From: Peristeroidobacter soli
GTDB lineage: Bacteria; Pseudomonadota; Gammaproteobacteria; Steroidobacterales; Steroidobacteraceae
Direction of reading: 5' to 3'
Assembly: GCF_004138485.1 (NCBI RefSeq)
Contig: NZ_RYEV01000010.1
Span: 186,001 to 250,000, forward strand
Length of the DNA: 64,000 nucleotides
Shown: positions 1 through 14,353 of the stretch, in pieces
Numbering within the stretch: position 1 is the first letter of the stretch
Layout of the letters: each line of letters opens with the position of its first letter
Program-made: the position numbers and the translations under genes
Notes under the pieces: generated by a model
The model's database searches: none
The model's input: the letters and a program-made list of their open reading frames with translations, nothing else
What the model was told of the DNA's origin: nothing

Positions 1-102
1 GCGATGTTCGTGATCGTCACGTTGTTTCTACCCGGAGGCGTCGTGGGACTCGCCGATCGATTCTCGCTGCGTCGACGCGACGCGCGCACGGTGACCGCAT
101 GA
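1..102 (+). CDS. urtC: Urea ABC transporter permease UrtC, 3' end only
   Basis: The window opens inside a reading frame whose last 33 codons encode a hydrophobic stretch (VIVTLFLPGGVVGLADR) and a basic tail, then TGA at 100-102. The motif FLPGGVVGL is typical of the C-terminus of LivM/UrtC-type branched-chain permeases. The stop overlaps the urtD start (ATGA at 99-102), so translation is coupled. The identification leans on the downstream urtD-urtE-urease order; the rest of the gene, and presumably urtA and urtB, lie upstream of the window. Confidence 0.75.
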   Translation, partial: AMFVIVTLFLPGGVVGLADRFSLRRRDARTVTA

Positions 103-926
103 ACGCCAGCGCCGTGCTTCGTAACGGCTGGCAGAAAGTGTTTGGCGCCGGCGCCCGCAGCGCCCGTCCCATTCCGGGCGACGCCTCGCACGGCACGATC
201 CTGTACCTGGAAGACATCAGCGTCAGCTTCGATGGCTTCAAAGCCCTGAATGCGCTGACGCTGTACATCGATGCGGGCGAGCTTCGCTGCATCATCGGAC
301 CGAACGGCGCCGGCAAGACCACGCTGATGGACGTGATCACCGGCAAGACGCGTCCCGATGCAGGCTCGGCCTGGTTCGGCCAGACCACCGATCTGCTGAC
401 GCTGACGGAGCCGCAGATCGCCGAAGCCGGGATCGGTCGCAAGTTTCAAAAGCCCACAGTGTTCGAGCAGCACTCCGTCCTGGAGAACCTGGCCCTCGCG
501 GTGGCGGGCAACAAGACGATCTGGACGACGCTCGTCTCCCCGCTCAGTCGCGTGCAACACGAGCGTATCGAAGCGGCGCTCGAGACGATTCATTTGCAGG
601 ATCGTCGCGACATGCGCGCCGGCATGCTCTCCCACGGTCAGAAGCAGTGGCTGGAGATCGGCATGTTGCTGGCACAGCAGCCGCAGCTGTTGCTCGTCGA
701 TGAGCCCGTCGCCGGGATGACGCCGCAGGAGGTGGAGCGCACGGCCGAGCTGCTGCTGTCCCTGGCAGGCAAACATTCGGTCATGGTGGTCGAGCACGAC
801 ATGGACTTCGTTCGCTCCATCGCCCGCAAGGTCACGGTGCTGCACGAGGGACACGTGCTCGCGGAGGGCACGATCGATGAGGTCCAGAGCGATCCGCGCG
901 TCGTGGAAGTGTATCTGGGCGAGTGA
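99..926 (+). CDS. urtD: Urea ABC transporter ATP-binding protein UrtD
   Basis: A 275-residue ATPase subunit of a LivG-like importer. The Walker A motif GPNGAGKTT, the signature-region LSHGQKQWLEIG and the Walker B LLLVDEPVAGM are all intact. The signature has SHGQ rather than SGGQ, which is usual in UrtD/LivG proteins. About 35 N-terminal residues precede the ATPase domain, also usual for UrtD. The start overlaps the urtC stop. It would pair with UrtE at the inner membrane to power urea uptake; the direct continuation into urease genes is the main reason for choosing urea rather than branched-chain amino acids as substrate. Confidence 0.9.
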   Translation: MNASAVLRNGWQKVFGAGARSARPIPGDASHGTILYLEDISVSFDGFKALNALTLYIDAGELRCIIGPNGAGKTTLMDVITGKTRPDAGSAWFGQTTDLLTLTEPQIAEAGIGRKFQKPTVFEQHSVLENLALAVAGNKTIWTTLVSPLSRVQHERIEAALETIHLQDRRDMRAGMLSHGQKQWLEIGMLLAQQPQLLLVDEPVAGMTPQEVERTAELLLSLAGKHSVMVVEHDMDFVRSIARKVTVLHEGHVLAEGTIDEVQSDPRVVEVYLGE

Positions 927-931
927 GATCA

Positions 932-1633
932 ATGCAGACCCTGTTGGAAATCCGGCGCCTCAATCAGTTCTATGGCGGCAGTCACATCCTCTGGGACGTG
1001 GATTTGAGCATCCACGCAGGCTCGCGCCTGTGTCTCATGGGGCGCAACGGCATGGGCAAGACCACCCTCCTTCGTTGCATCATGGGACTGCTGCCGGCCA
1101 GCGGCGAGTTGCTGTACGAAGGTCAAAACATCACCCGCCTCGCCGCCGACCGTCGTGCCACGCTCGGCATCGGCTATGTTCCTCAGGGCCGCGAGATCTT
1201 CTCTCAACTCACGGTGGAGGAGAATCTGCGCATCGGTCTGTCCGCGCGTCGTCACAGGCTTCGCGATATTCCGGAGCAGATCTTCGAGCTGTTTCCGGTG
1301 CTGAAGAAGATGTTGCGCCGGCGCGGCGGCGACTTGTCGGGCGGCCAGCAACAGCAGCTCGCCATCGGCCGCGCACTGGTCCTCGAGCCGCAGTTGCTGA
1401 TCCTGGATGAGCCCACCGAAGGCATTCAGCCGAACATCGTGCACGAGATCGGCGACATCATTCTTCGTCTCAACCAAGAGGCGAAACTCACGGTGTTACT
1501 GGTCGAGCAGAAACTGCCGTTTGCCCGACGCGTCGCCAGTGAGTTTCGTATTCTCGACAAAGGTCGGGTCGTCGCAGGCGGTGACATCCCGCAGCTGACC
1601 GACGATCTCGTGCGACAACACCTCACCGTATGA
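932..1633 (+). CDS. urtE: Urea ABC transporter ATP-binding protein UrtE
   Basis: A 233-residue LivF-like ATPase with Walker A GRNGMGKTT, signature LSGGQQQQLAIGRAL and Walker B LLILDEPTEGIQP. The ATG at 932 is preferred because the product then begins MQTLLEIRRLNQFYGGSH, matching the usual UrtE start; a GTG nine bases earlier at 923 overlaps the urtD stop and is possible. The final TGA overlaps the ureD start (ATGA at 1630-1633). It acts with UrtD as the heterodimeric motor of the urea importer. Confidence 0.9.
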   Translation: MQTLLEIRRLNQFYGGSHILWDVDLSIHAGSRLCLMGRNGMGKTTLLRCIMGLLPASGELLYEGQNITRLAADRRATLGIGYVPQGREIFSQLTVEENLRIGLSARRHRLRDIPEQIFELFPVLKKMLRRRGGDLSGGQQQQLAIGRALVLEPQLLILDEPTEGIQPNIVHEIGDIILRLNQEAKLTVLLVEQKLPFARRVASEFRILDKGRVVAGGDIPQLTDDLVRQHLTV

Positions 1634-2451
1634 GCGCCGAGCAAGAAGCGCTCAGCACGCCGGGATGGCGCGCGCACCTCCAACTCACCTTCGCTCGGCC
1701 CGCGCAGCGCACCTGCCTCATCGAGCGACAGCATCGAGGCCCGCTGCTCGTGCAGCGGCCGTTCTATCCCGAGGGTGAGGTGTGCCATGCCTACATCGTC
1801 CATCCGCCCGGCGGCATCGTCGGCGGCGATGAGCTGCAGCTGGACGTAGACGCACGCGATGCGGCTCACGTCCTGCTGACCACCCCTTCGGCCGCAAAGT
1901 TTTATCGCAGCGACGGCCGCACGGCCCGGCAACGGCAAACATTGCGAGCGGACGAGGCGACGCTGGAGTGGCTGCCACAGGAGAGCATCTTCTATCCACA
2001 GGCCCGGGTTCGCAGCACGACACGCATCGAACTGGGAGCGCACGCGAGGTTCATCGGTTGGGAGATCGCCTGCCTGGGCCTGCCGGCACGGCATCAACCG
2101 TTCGATGCCGGCGAGCTGCGGCTGACGCTGGAACTGTGGAGAAATCGAGCGCCACTGCTGATCGACAGGCTGCGCATCGACGCCGGCAGCCATCGGTGGG
2201 GCCTGGGCGGTCACGAGGCAATCGGAACGCTGCTTGCCTGCCCGGCGACGCGCGCGATGGCGGATGCCGTCCGATGTTTACAACCATCCGGGGTCGAGTT
2301 GGGCGTCACGCTCGTAGACCAGGCGCTGGTCTGCCGCGCGCTCGCCGCGCAGGCGGAGCCAATCAAACGCGCCTTCGTCGAAAGCTGGCAGCGCCTGCGA
2401 CCGCCACTGCTCGATCGCCCGGCGGTGCTGCCGAGAATCTGGGCGACCTGA
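1630..2451 (+). CDS. ureD: Urease accessory protein UreD (UreH)
   Basis: A 273-residue urease chaperone. UreD binds apo-urease and, together with UreF and the GTPase UreG, delivers nickel to the active site. Family features visible are HPPGGIVGGDELQLDV (about residues 57-72), TTPSAAKFYRS and LEWLPQESIFYPQA. It is translationally coupled to urtE by a 4-bp overlap, which ties urea import and urease assembly into one transcript. Twelve bases separate it from ureA. Confidence 0.93.
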   Translation: MSAEQEALSTPGWRAHLQLTFARPAQRTCLIERQHRGPLLVQRPFYPEGEVCHAYIVHPPGGIVGGDELQLDVDARDAAHVLLTTPSAAKFYRSDGRTARQRQTLRADEATLEWLPQESIFYPQARVRSTTRIELGAHARFIGWEIACLGLPARHQPFDAGELRLTLELWRNRAPLLIDRLRIDAGSHRWGLGGHEAIGTLLACPATRAMADAVRCLQPSGVELGVTLVDQALVCRALAAQAEPIKRAFVESWQRLRPPLLDRPAVLPRIWAT

Positions 2452-2463
2452 ACGAGACACGAC

Positions 2464-2766
2464 ATGGAACTGACGCCGAGAGAAAAAGACAAACTGCTGA
2501 TCTTCACCGCCGCGCTGCTCGCCGAACGGCGCCGGGCCCGTGGCTTGAAATTGAACTACCCCGAGGCCGTGGCGCTGATATCGGCGGCGATTCTGGAAGG
2601 CGCCCGTGACGGCAAGAGCGTCGCCGAGCTCATGAGCCATGGCGCGACCCTGCTCACGCGTGAGGATGTGATGGAAGGCATTCCCGAAATGATTCCCGAC
2701 GTGCAGATCGAGGCCACATTCCCCGACGGCACCAAGCTCGTGACCGTTCATCAGCCCATCCCCTGA
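2464..2766 (+). CDS. ureA: Urease gamma subunit UreA
   Basis: A 100-residue gamma subunit of the usual length. It begins [20 protein letters not shown] and carries the conserved [13 protein letters not shown] stretch and the C-terminal [20 protein letters not shown]. It forms the trimeric (gamma-beta-alpha)3 urease with UreB and UreC, here as three separate polypeptides in the common bacterial arrangement. No irregularity seen. Confidence 0.97.
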   Translation: MELTPREKDKLLIFTAALLAERRRARGLKLNYPEAVALISAAILEGARDGKSVAELMSHGATLLTREDVMEGIPEMIPDVQIEATFPDGTKLVTVHQPIP

Positions 2767-2786
2767 AGCTTCCGAGGCGAGCGCGC

Positions 2787-3088
2787 ATGACACCCGGTGA
2801 GATGTTTCCTGAGGCGGGCGAGATCGAGCTCAATCGCGGCCGCGCCACGGTCACGGTCAACGTGGCCAACGCCGGCGACCGACCGATCCAGGTCGGCTCG
2901 CACTATCACTTCTTCGAGACCAATTCGGCATTGCACTTCGATCGCGCAGCGACACGCGGCTATCGTCTGAACATCGCCTCGGGCACCGCGGTCCGTTTCG
3001 AGCCCGGTCAGGAGCGTGAAGTCGAGCTCGTGGCGTACGACGGCGAGCGCGTGGTCTACGGATTCAATCAACGGGTGATGGGAAAGTT

Positions 3089-3092
<4 letters not shown>
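2787..3092 (+). CDS. ureB: Urease beta subunit UreB
   Basis: A 101-residue beta subunit with the family motifs [19 protein letters not shown] and the C-terminal [12 protein letters not shown]. Length is normal for a free-standing UreB. It lies 20 bp after ureA and overlaps ureC by 4 bp (ATGA at 3089-3092), so the structural subunits are translated in tight coupling. Confidence 0.97.
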
Positions 3093-4792
<1,700 letters not shown>

Positions 4793-4805
4793 TTCGAAGC
4801 CGCCT

Positions 4806-5267
4806 GTGCTCACTATCACCCGCAAACTGTCCGATGCCAGTATCGCCGCCGACCTCGAGCTCGTGCTGCCCTTTCAGCTGCGGACCAAGAGTCGCCTGCG
4901 AACCGCGCTCGGCAGTGGTGAAGAAGTCGGATTGATCCTCGAACGTGGCTCGATCCTCCGCGGTGGCGAATTGTTGCTTGCCGACGATGGCCGTATTGTC
5001 AAAGTCGTTGCGGAGCCGGAGATCGTTTCGACGGTCCATGCACCCGATCCTTTGGCCTTGTGCCGGGCGAGCTACCACCTGGGCAATCGTCACGTCGCCT
5101 TGCAGATTGGCGAGGGCTGGCTTCGTTATCAGCACGATCACGTGCTGGATGAAATGGTCCGCGGCCTCGGCCTCGTCGTCACGGTGGAAGAAGCGCCGTT
5201 CGAGCCGGAGGCTGGCGCCTACGGCGGACACTCGCACGCCCCGCTCGCCCCGCATGCGCACGGATAG
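4806..5267 (+). CDS. ureE: Urease accessory protein UreE, nickel chaperone
   Basis: A 153-residue metallochaperone that supplies Ni(II) to the urease assembly complex. It begins at a GTG (4806) that yields [10 protein letters not shown]. The central [20 protein letters not shown]-type segment and the [12 protein letters not shown] segment are characteristic. The last residues form a short His-rich tail, [14 protein letters not shown], with four histidines, which in this family binds extra nickel. Its 3' end overlaps ureF by 14 bp. Confidence 0.93.
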   Translation: MLTITRKLSDASIAADLELVLPFQLRTKSRLRTALGSGEEVGLILERGSILRGGELLLADDGRIVKVVAEPEIVSTVHAPDPLALCRASYHLGNRHVALQIGEGWLRYQHDHVLDEMVRGLGLVVTVEEAPFEPEAGAYGGHSHAPLAPHAHG

Positions 5268-5922
5268 CACGCGCCTGCTTCGCATCCTGCATCTGGCCAG
5301 CCCGGCCTTACCCATCGGCGCATTTCATTTCTCGCAAGGCCTGGAATACGCGGTCGAAGCAGGCTGGGTGCAAGACGAGCACGGCGCGCTCAGCTGGATC
5401 TCAGGCGTGGCGCGAAATGCGATTGGCACGCTCGATCTGCCTGTACTACTTCGTCTGTATCGTGCCGCCACCGCAGGCGATGACGACGGCCTGCAACGTT
5501 GGGATCAATTTCTCCTGGCGGCACGAGAAACCGAAGAGCTGCGCGCGGAGGACCGCCACATGGGCTCGGCACTCGCGCGCATTCTCAAAGAGCTTGGCGC
5601 CTTGAGCTCGAGCCCGAACGCGCCGCCTGGCTATGCTCGGATGTTCGCCGTCGCCTGCGCTCACTGGCAGATCGCTGAGAGCGAAACGTTGCAGGCTTAC
5701 GCATGGACGTGGACCGAGAATCAGGTACTCGCTGCCGTCAAACTCGTGCCACTCGGCCAGAATGCCGGACAGCGCCTGCTACATGCCCTCGTGCCGCTAC
5801 TGGAGCAGATTGCGATCCAGGCGCTCGCCATCGACGATGAAGACATCGGCGCCTGCGCGCTCCTGCAAGGGCTCGCGAGTGCTCGCCACGAGCATCAGTA
5901 CACGCGGCTGTTCAAATCCTGA
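5254..5922 (+). CDS. ureF: Urease accessory protein UreF
   Basis: A 222-residue helical accessory protein that bridges UreD-urease and UreG. The ATG at 5254, inside the end of ureE, gives [20 protein letters not shown], the standard UreF opening; the frame is open further upstream but that part is only ureE read out of frame. Family motifs include [16 protein letters not shown] and the C-terminal arginine/histidine-rich [11 protein letters not shown]. It is the last gene of the urease run: the next gene is convergent and no ureG follows. Confidence 0.93.
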   Translation: MRTDSTRLLRILHLASPALPIGAFHFSQGLEYAVEAGWVQDEHGALSWISGVARNAIGTLDLPVLLRLYRAATAGDDDGLQRWDQFLLAARETEELRAEDRHMGSALARILKELGALSSSPNAPPGYARMFAVACAHWQIAESETLQAYAWTWTENQVLAAVKLVPLGQNAGQRLLHALVPLLEQIAIQALAIDDEDIGACALLQGLASARHEHQYTRLFKS

Positions 5923-5938
5923 ACCCGCGTTGGATTCG

Positions 5939-5967
5939 CGCGCGAGAGCTCCTACAGCTCCTGCGCG
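5939..5967. terminator. Imperfect hairpin between convergent ureF and the HtrA-like gene
   Basis: A 12-bp stem (5939-5950 against 5956-5967) with one mismatch, one G-T pair and the loop CCTAC lies 17 bp after the ureF stop. There is no T-run, so it may be a weak bidirectional terminator or a REP-like palindrome: on the minus strand the loop reads GTAGG flanked by AGCT, a shape often seen in intergenic repeats of gammaproteobacteria. Confidence 0.35.
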
Positions 5968-6088
5968 GATAAGCTCAAACTCTGCCCGCGTCCTCAGCAC
6001 GGCGTGTTTGATGACCGGCTCGCGCGAATAGAAATCGATCCCGCGCGCATCCGTCAATATCACACCTCAACGAGCGCAGTCCGCGCGC

Positions 6089-7033
6089 TCAACCGAGATT
6101 CGGCCTGATTGCCAGATCGAGCAATTTCCCGCGCCGAAGTACACGGATGCGGATCTCGCGCGCGGCAAGCTCCGCCGTCAGTAACCGATGCAGATGGTCG
6201 AGGCCTGCAATCGACGCGCCATCGAAGTCGAGCAGCACATCGCCGCGTTCGAGCTTGGCACTCGCGGCGGCTCCGTCCGACTGAACCTCGAGCACGAGAA
6301 TGGCCGTCTGCACCTGTCGTTGCAGCGTGCGTTGAATGCGTCGATCGAGTGTGATTGTCTGGCCTGCGAGCCCGAGACGACTCCTGCGCACGCGCCCCTC
6401 GCGCATCAGCGTCGCCGCGACGTTCGCTGCGATGTCGATGCCGATCGCGAAACAGATTCCCTGCGCTCCACCGGCGATGGCGGTGTTGATACCGACCACC
6501 CGGCAAGCGCCGTCGACCAGCGGACCGCCGGAGTTTCCTGGATTCAGCGGCGCATCGGTTTGAATCACGCTTTCGACGAGTCGCCCCGAGCCGGTTCGCA
6601 AGCTGCGACCGAGCGCGCTGACGATTCCAGCAGTTACCGTGGCCTGATAGCCCAGCGGATTGCCGATCGCGACCACGAGTTGCCCGACACGCAATGTCGA
6701 CGAGGTGCCGAGCGTTGCATATGCGAATCCGCTGCCCGTCAGACGCAGCACCGCGATGTCGGTTTCAGGATCGTCGCCGACGAGCGTGGCACTGACTTCC
6801 CGGCCGTCCGTGAGCGTGGCGGTGAGTTGGCTTGCGCTGCCGGCCACGTGACTGTTCGTCAGCAAATATCCATCGGGCGTGTAGAGCACGCCAGAGCCCA
6901 CACCGAGCGGACGGCCATTCGATGCGCGAGCCGTGATGCTCGCAACGGCCGGGCTCACGCAGTCAAACGCCTGCGCGACGAGCTCAGAGTAGGGATCGAG
7001 CGCTTCCGGCTCGATGCGAGGTGCGGGAATCAT
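6089..7033 (-). CDS. HtrA/DegP-like S1C serine protease with PDZ domain
   Basis: A 314-residue trypsin-like protease. The catalytic triad is intact: His in LLTNSHVAG, Asp in DDPETDIAVLRL and Ser in NPGNSGGPLVDG. A single PDZ domain follows (about residues 225-312, SDGAAASAKLERGDVLLDFD). No signal peptide or membrane segment is visible at the N-terminus (MIPAPRIEPEALDPYSELV), so a cytoplasmic location or non-classical export is likely; most HtrA proteins are periplasmic. It faces away from a degenerate paralogue at 7164 across a 130-bp divergent region, and the two probably function together with the LuxR protein after it. Confidence 0.85.
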   Translation of the reverse strand: MIPAPRIEPEALDPYSELVAQAFDCVSPAVASITARASNGRPLGVGSGVLYTPDGYLLTNSHVAGSASQLTATLTDGREVSATLVGDDPETDIAVLRLTGSGFAYATLGTSSTLRVGQLVVAIGNPLGYQATVTAGIVSALGRSLRTGSGRLVESVIQTDAPLNPGNSGGPLVDGACRVVGINTAIAGGAQGICFAIGIDIAANVAATLMREGRVRRSRLGLAGQTITLDRRIQRTLQRQVQTAILVLEVQSDGAAASAKLERGDVLLDFDGASIAGLDHLHRLLTAELAAREIRIRVLRRGKLLDLAIRPNLG

Positions 7034-7163
7034 GGTCCGATGTTCGCGCGCCTCGTGGAGGCAAGCACCTGGCCAGATGACCGGTCTCCCCGGTCATCCG
7101 ACCGATGGGCACGACCGCTCACTCGCGCGCAGGCTTCTACCCTGATCTCCCGAAGGCCGCGCC
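7034..7163. promoter_or_regulatory. Divergent promoter region between the two HtrA-like genes
   Basis: This 130-bp spacer separates divergent starts at 7033 (minus) and 7164 (plus) and must hold both promoters unless the genes are read from further away. I see no convincing -35/-10 pair. It contains the inverted match GATGACCGG...CCGGTCATC at about 7076-7098 (tGACCGGtctccCCGGTCa), a plausible regulator site for the nearby LuxR-type protein. Confidence 0.4.
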
Positions 7164-8057
7164 ATGAACCTAGAACCAAACAGTCTGCAGCTACACTCAC
7201 AGGCCATCGAAGCGATCGTCGCGGCGGCGAAGACTCGCGTGGTCGCGATTCGAAATGCCAGCCATCGACACGTCACCGGCCTCCTCTGGCAGCCGGATGT
7301 GATCGTTGCATCCGAGCAGGCCATCGGCGAGCGCGACGAGTATGAGGTCGTGGCCACCGGCCATTCCTCACGCGCGCAGATCATCGGGCGCGACGCCGGC
7401 ACGAACATTCTCATCCTGCGAACGAGCGAGCGCATCGACGTGAGCCCGTGGAGCCCGGCAGTACCGGCAATCGGCGGCGTGGCGCTGGCGCTGGCAGCGA
7501 ACAGTGACGGCACACCGGCCGTGCGCGCCGGCATCGTGCGTAGTGTCGGCGATCGCTGGTTCAGTCGCGCTGGCGGGCGCATCGATCAACGGATCACCCT
7601 TGATATTCGGCTCCATCGCACCGAAGAAGGAGGACCTGTCGTCGATGCATCGGGTGCCTTGATCGGCATGTCGACGCTCGGCCGCCCCGGCGAGGTACTC
7701 GCAATTCCGACGGCGACGCTGAACCGCGTCGTGCCTCAATTGCTGACGAACGGACGAGTCGCGCGCGGCTGGCTCGGCGTTGCCCTCCAACCGATTGCCG
7801 TGCCCGATGCGCTCGTCGACCAGGCCGGCCAACGAGTCGGCATGATGGTCATGTCAGTCGCGGAGCGAGGGCCCGCCGCGACAGCGGGCGTGACCGCGGG
7901 CGATATTCTATTGACGGTCGATGGCATCGCCCTGCGAGGCATGCGCCCGCTCGCGGCACGACTGAGTGAGGAAAACATCGGCCAATCCGTAGAGGTCAGA
8001 CTCATACGCGGCGGACACATCCAAAACCTGGCAACGCAGATCGGAACTCGGCCATAA
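7164..8057 (+). CDS. Catalytically dead HtrA-like protein with PDZ domain
   Basis: A 297-residue protein with the S1C fold order and a C-terminal PDZ domain (about residues 205-292, RGPAATAGVTAGDILLTVDG). Lined up against the neighbouring active protease, all three catalytic positions are replaced: the His position is Gln (VASEQAIGE for LTNSHVAG), Asp is Asn (DAGTNILIL for PETDIAVL) and Ser is Glu (RTEEGGPVV for GNSGGPLV). The frame is intact and the fold-defining glycines remain, so it looks like a retained pseudoenzyme, perhaps a binding or regulatory partner, rather than a decaying gene. No signal peptide. It is followed 20 bp later by a LuxR-type regulator. Confidence 0.8.
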   Translation: MNLEPNSLQLHSQAIEAIVAAAKTRVVAIRNASHRHVTGLLWQPDVIVASEQAIGERDEYEVVATGHSSRAQIIGRDAGTNILILRTSERIDVSPWSPAVPAIGGVALALAANSDGTPAVRAGIVRSVGDRWFSRAGGRIDQRITLDIRLHRTEEGGPVVDASGALIGMSTLGRPGEVLAIPTATLNRVVPQLLTNGRVARGWLGVALQPIAVPDALVDQAGQRVGMMVMSVAERGPAATAGVTAGDILLTVDGIALRGMRPLAARLSEENIGQSVEVRLIRGGHIQNLATQIGTRP

Positions 8058-8077
8058 GCGTCCCGGCGAGCGACGCA

Positions 8078-8605
8078 ATGCCGCTTCTCGTCGGCGTGCT
8101 GGCCACGGACGAGACGCGGCGCGCGGTGCTCACAAAGCTCGTCGAAGGCGCTGGTCATCGCGTCGTCGCGACTGCTCAACCGGACGTGCTTGTCTGCGAT
8201 ACGAAACAAGCATCGGCCCCGCGACCGACTCTGCTGTTCAGCGACCAAAGCTCACCCACCGAAAATCGGCTGCCGTGGGATGCCTCCCCGCGCCAGATCG
8301 ATGCGGCGCTTCGTGCTCTCGCCGCCGGCCTCTCGATCCGACTCGCCCGGTCAGCGTCACGCCGCGGCTTCGAGGAACTCACAGAGTCCGCGGTTCAAAG
8401 CATCCTCACGCCGCGCGAGCTCGACGTGATCGACGCCATCGGCGCGGGCCTCAGCAACAAGGCCATTGCGCGCGAGCTCGCGATCTCGCTTCACACCGTC
8501 AAATTTCATATCGAGTCGCTGTTACGCAAGCTCGGCGCACGCACCCGGGCAGAGGCCGTCGCCAAGGCGCTGGAACGGCGCAGGAAAGAGACCGTCGAGC
8601 TGTGA
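8078..8605 (+). CDS. Small LuxR/NarL-type response regulator with atypical receiver
   Basis: A 175-residue protein with a C-terminal LuxR HTH (about residues 108-170; LTPRELDVIDAIGAGLSNKA and the recognition-helix region SLHTVKFHIESLLRKLG). The N-terminal part, about 95 residues, is shorter than a normal receiver domain. DVLVCD is a candidate phosphoacceptor segment, but the usual acidic pair near the start and the conserved lysine are not evident. It probably forms an operon with the dead protease-like gene and may regulate the divergent pair. Whether it is phosphorylated is doubtful. Confidence 0.75.
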   Translation: MPLLVGVLATDETRRAVLTKLVEGAGHRVVATAQPDVLVCDTKQASAPRPTLLFSDQSSPTENRLPWDASPRQIDAALRALAAGLSIRLARSASRRGFEELTESAVQSILTPRELDVIDAIGAGLSNKAIARELAISLHTVKFHIESLLRKLGARTRAEAVAKALERRRKETVEL

Positions 8606-8615
8606 GCGGCCGCCT

Positions 8616-8633
8616 GCGCCGGCGAGCCGGCGC
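8616..8633. terminator. GC-rich palindrome between convergent genes
   Basis: GCGCCGGC and GCCGGCGC, separated by GA, form a perfect 8-bp stem between the stop of the LuxR gene (8605) and the stop of the amidohydrolase gene (8634). There is no T-run, but its position between two converging 3' ends fits a bidirectional terminator. Confidence 0.45.
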
Positions 8634-12207
<3,574 letters not shown>

Positions 12208-12220
12208 GGCGCGTTCTCCT

Positions 12221-14338
<2,118 letters not shown>

Positions 14339-14353
14339 CGATCCGTCGCTCCT

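Noticed and set aside
5797-6063. Minus-strand frame of 88 codons starting MILTDARGIDFYSREPVIKH
   Set aside because: The first 35 residues look protein-like, but the frame runs through the intergenic hairpin and then antisense to ureF, with no supporting start signal. A degraded gene fragment just after the protease gene remains possible.
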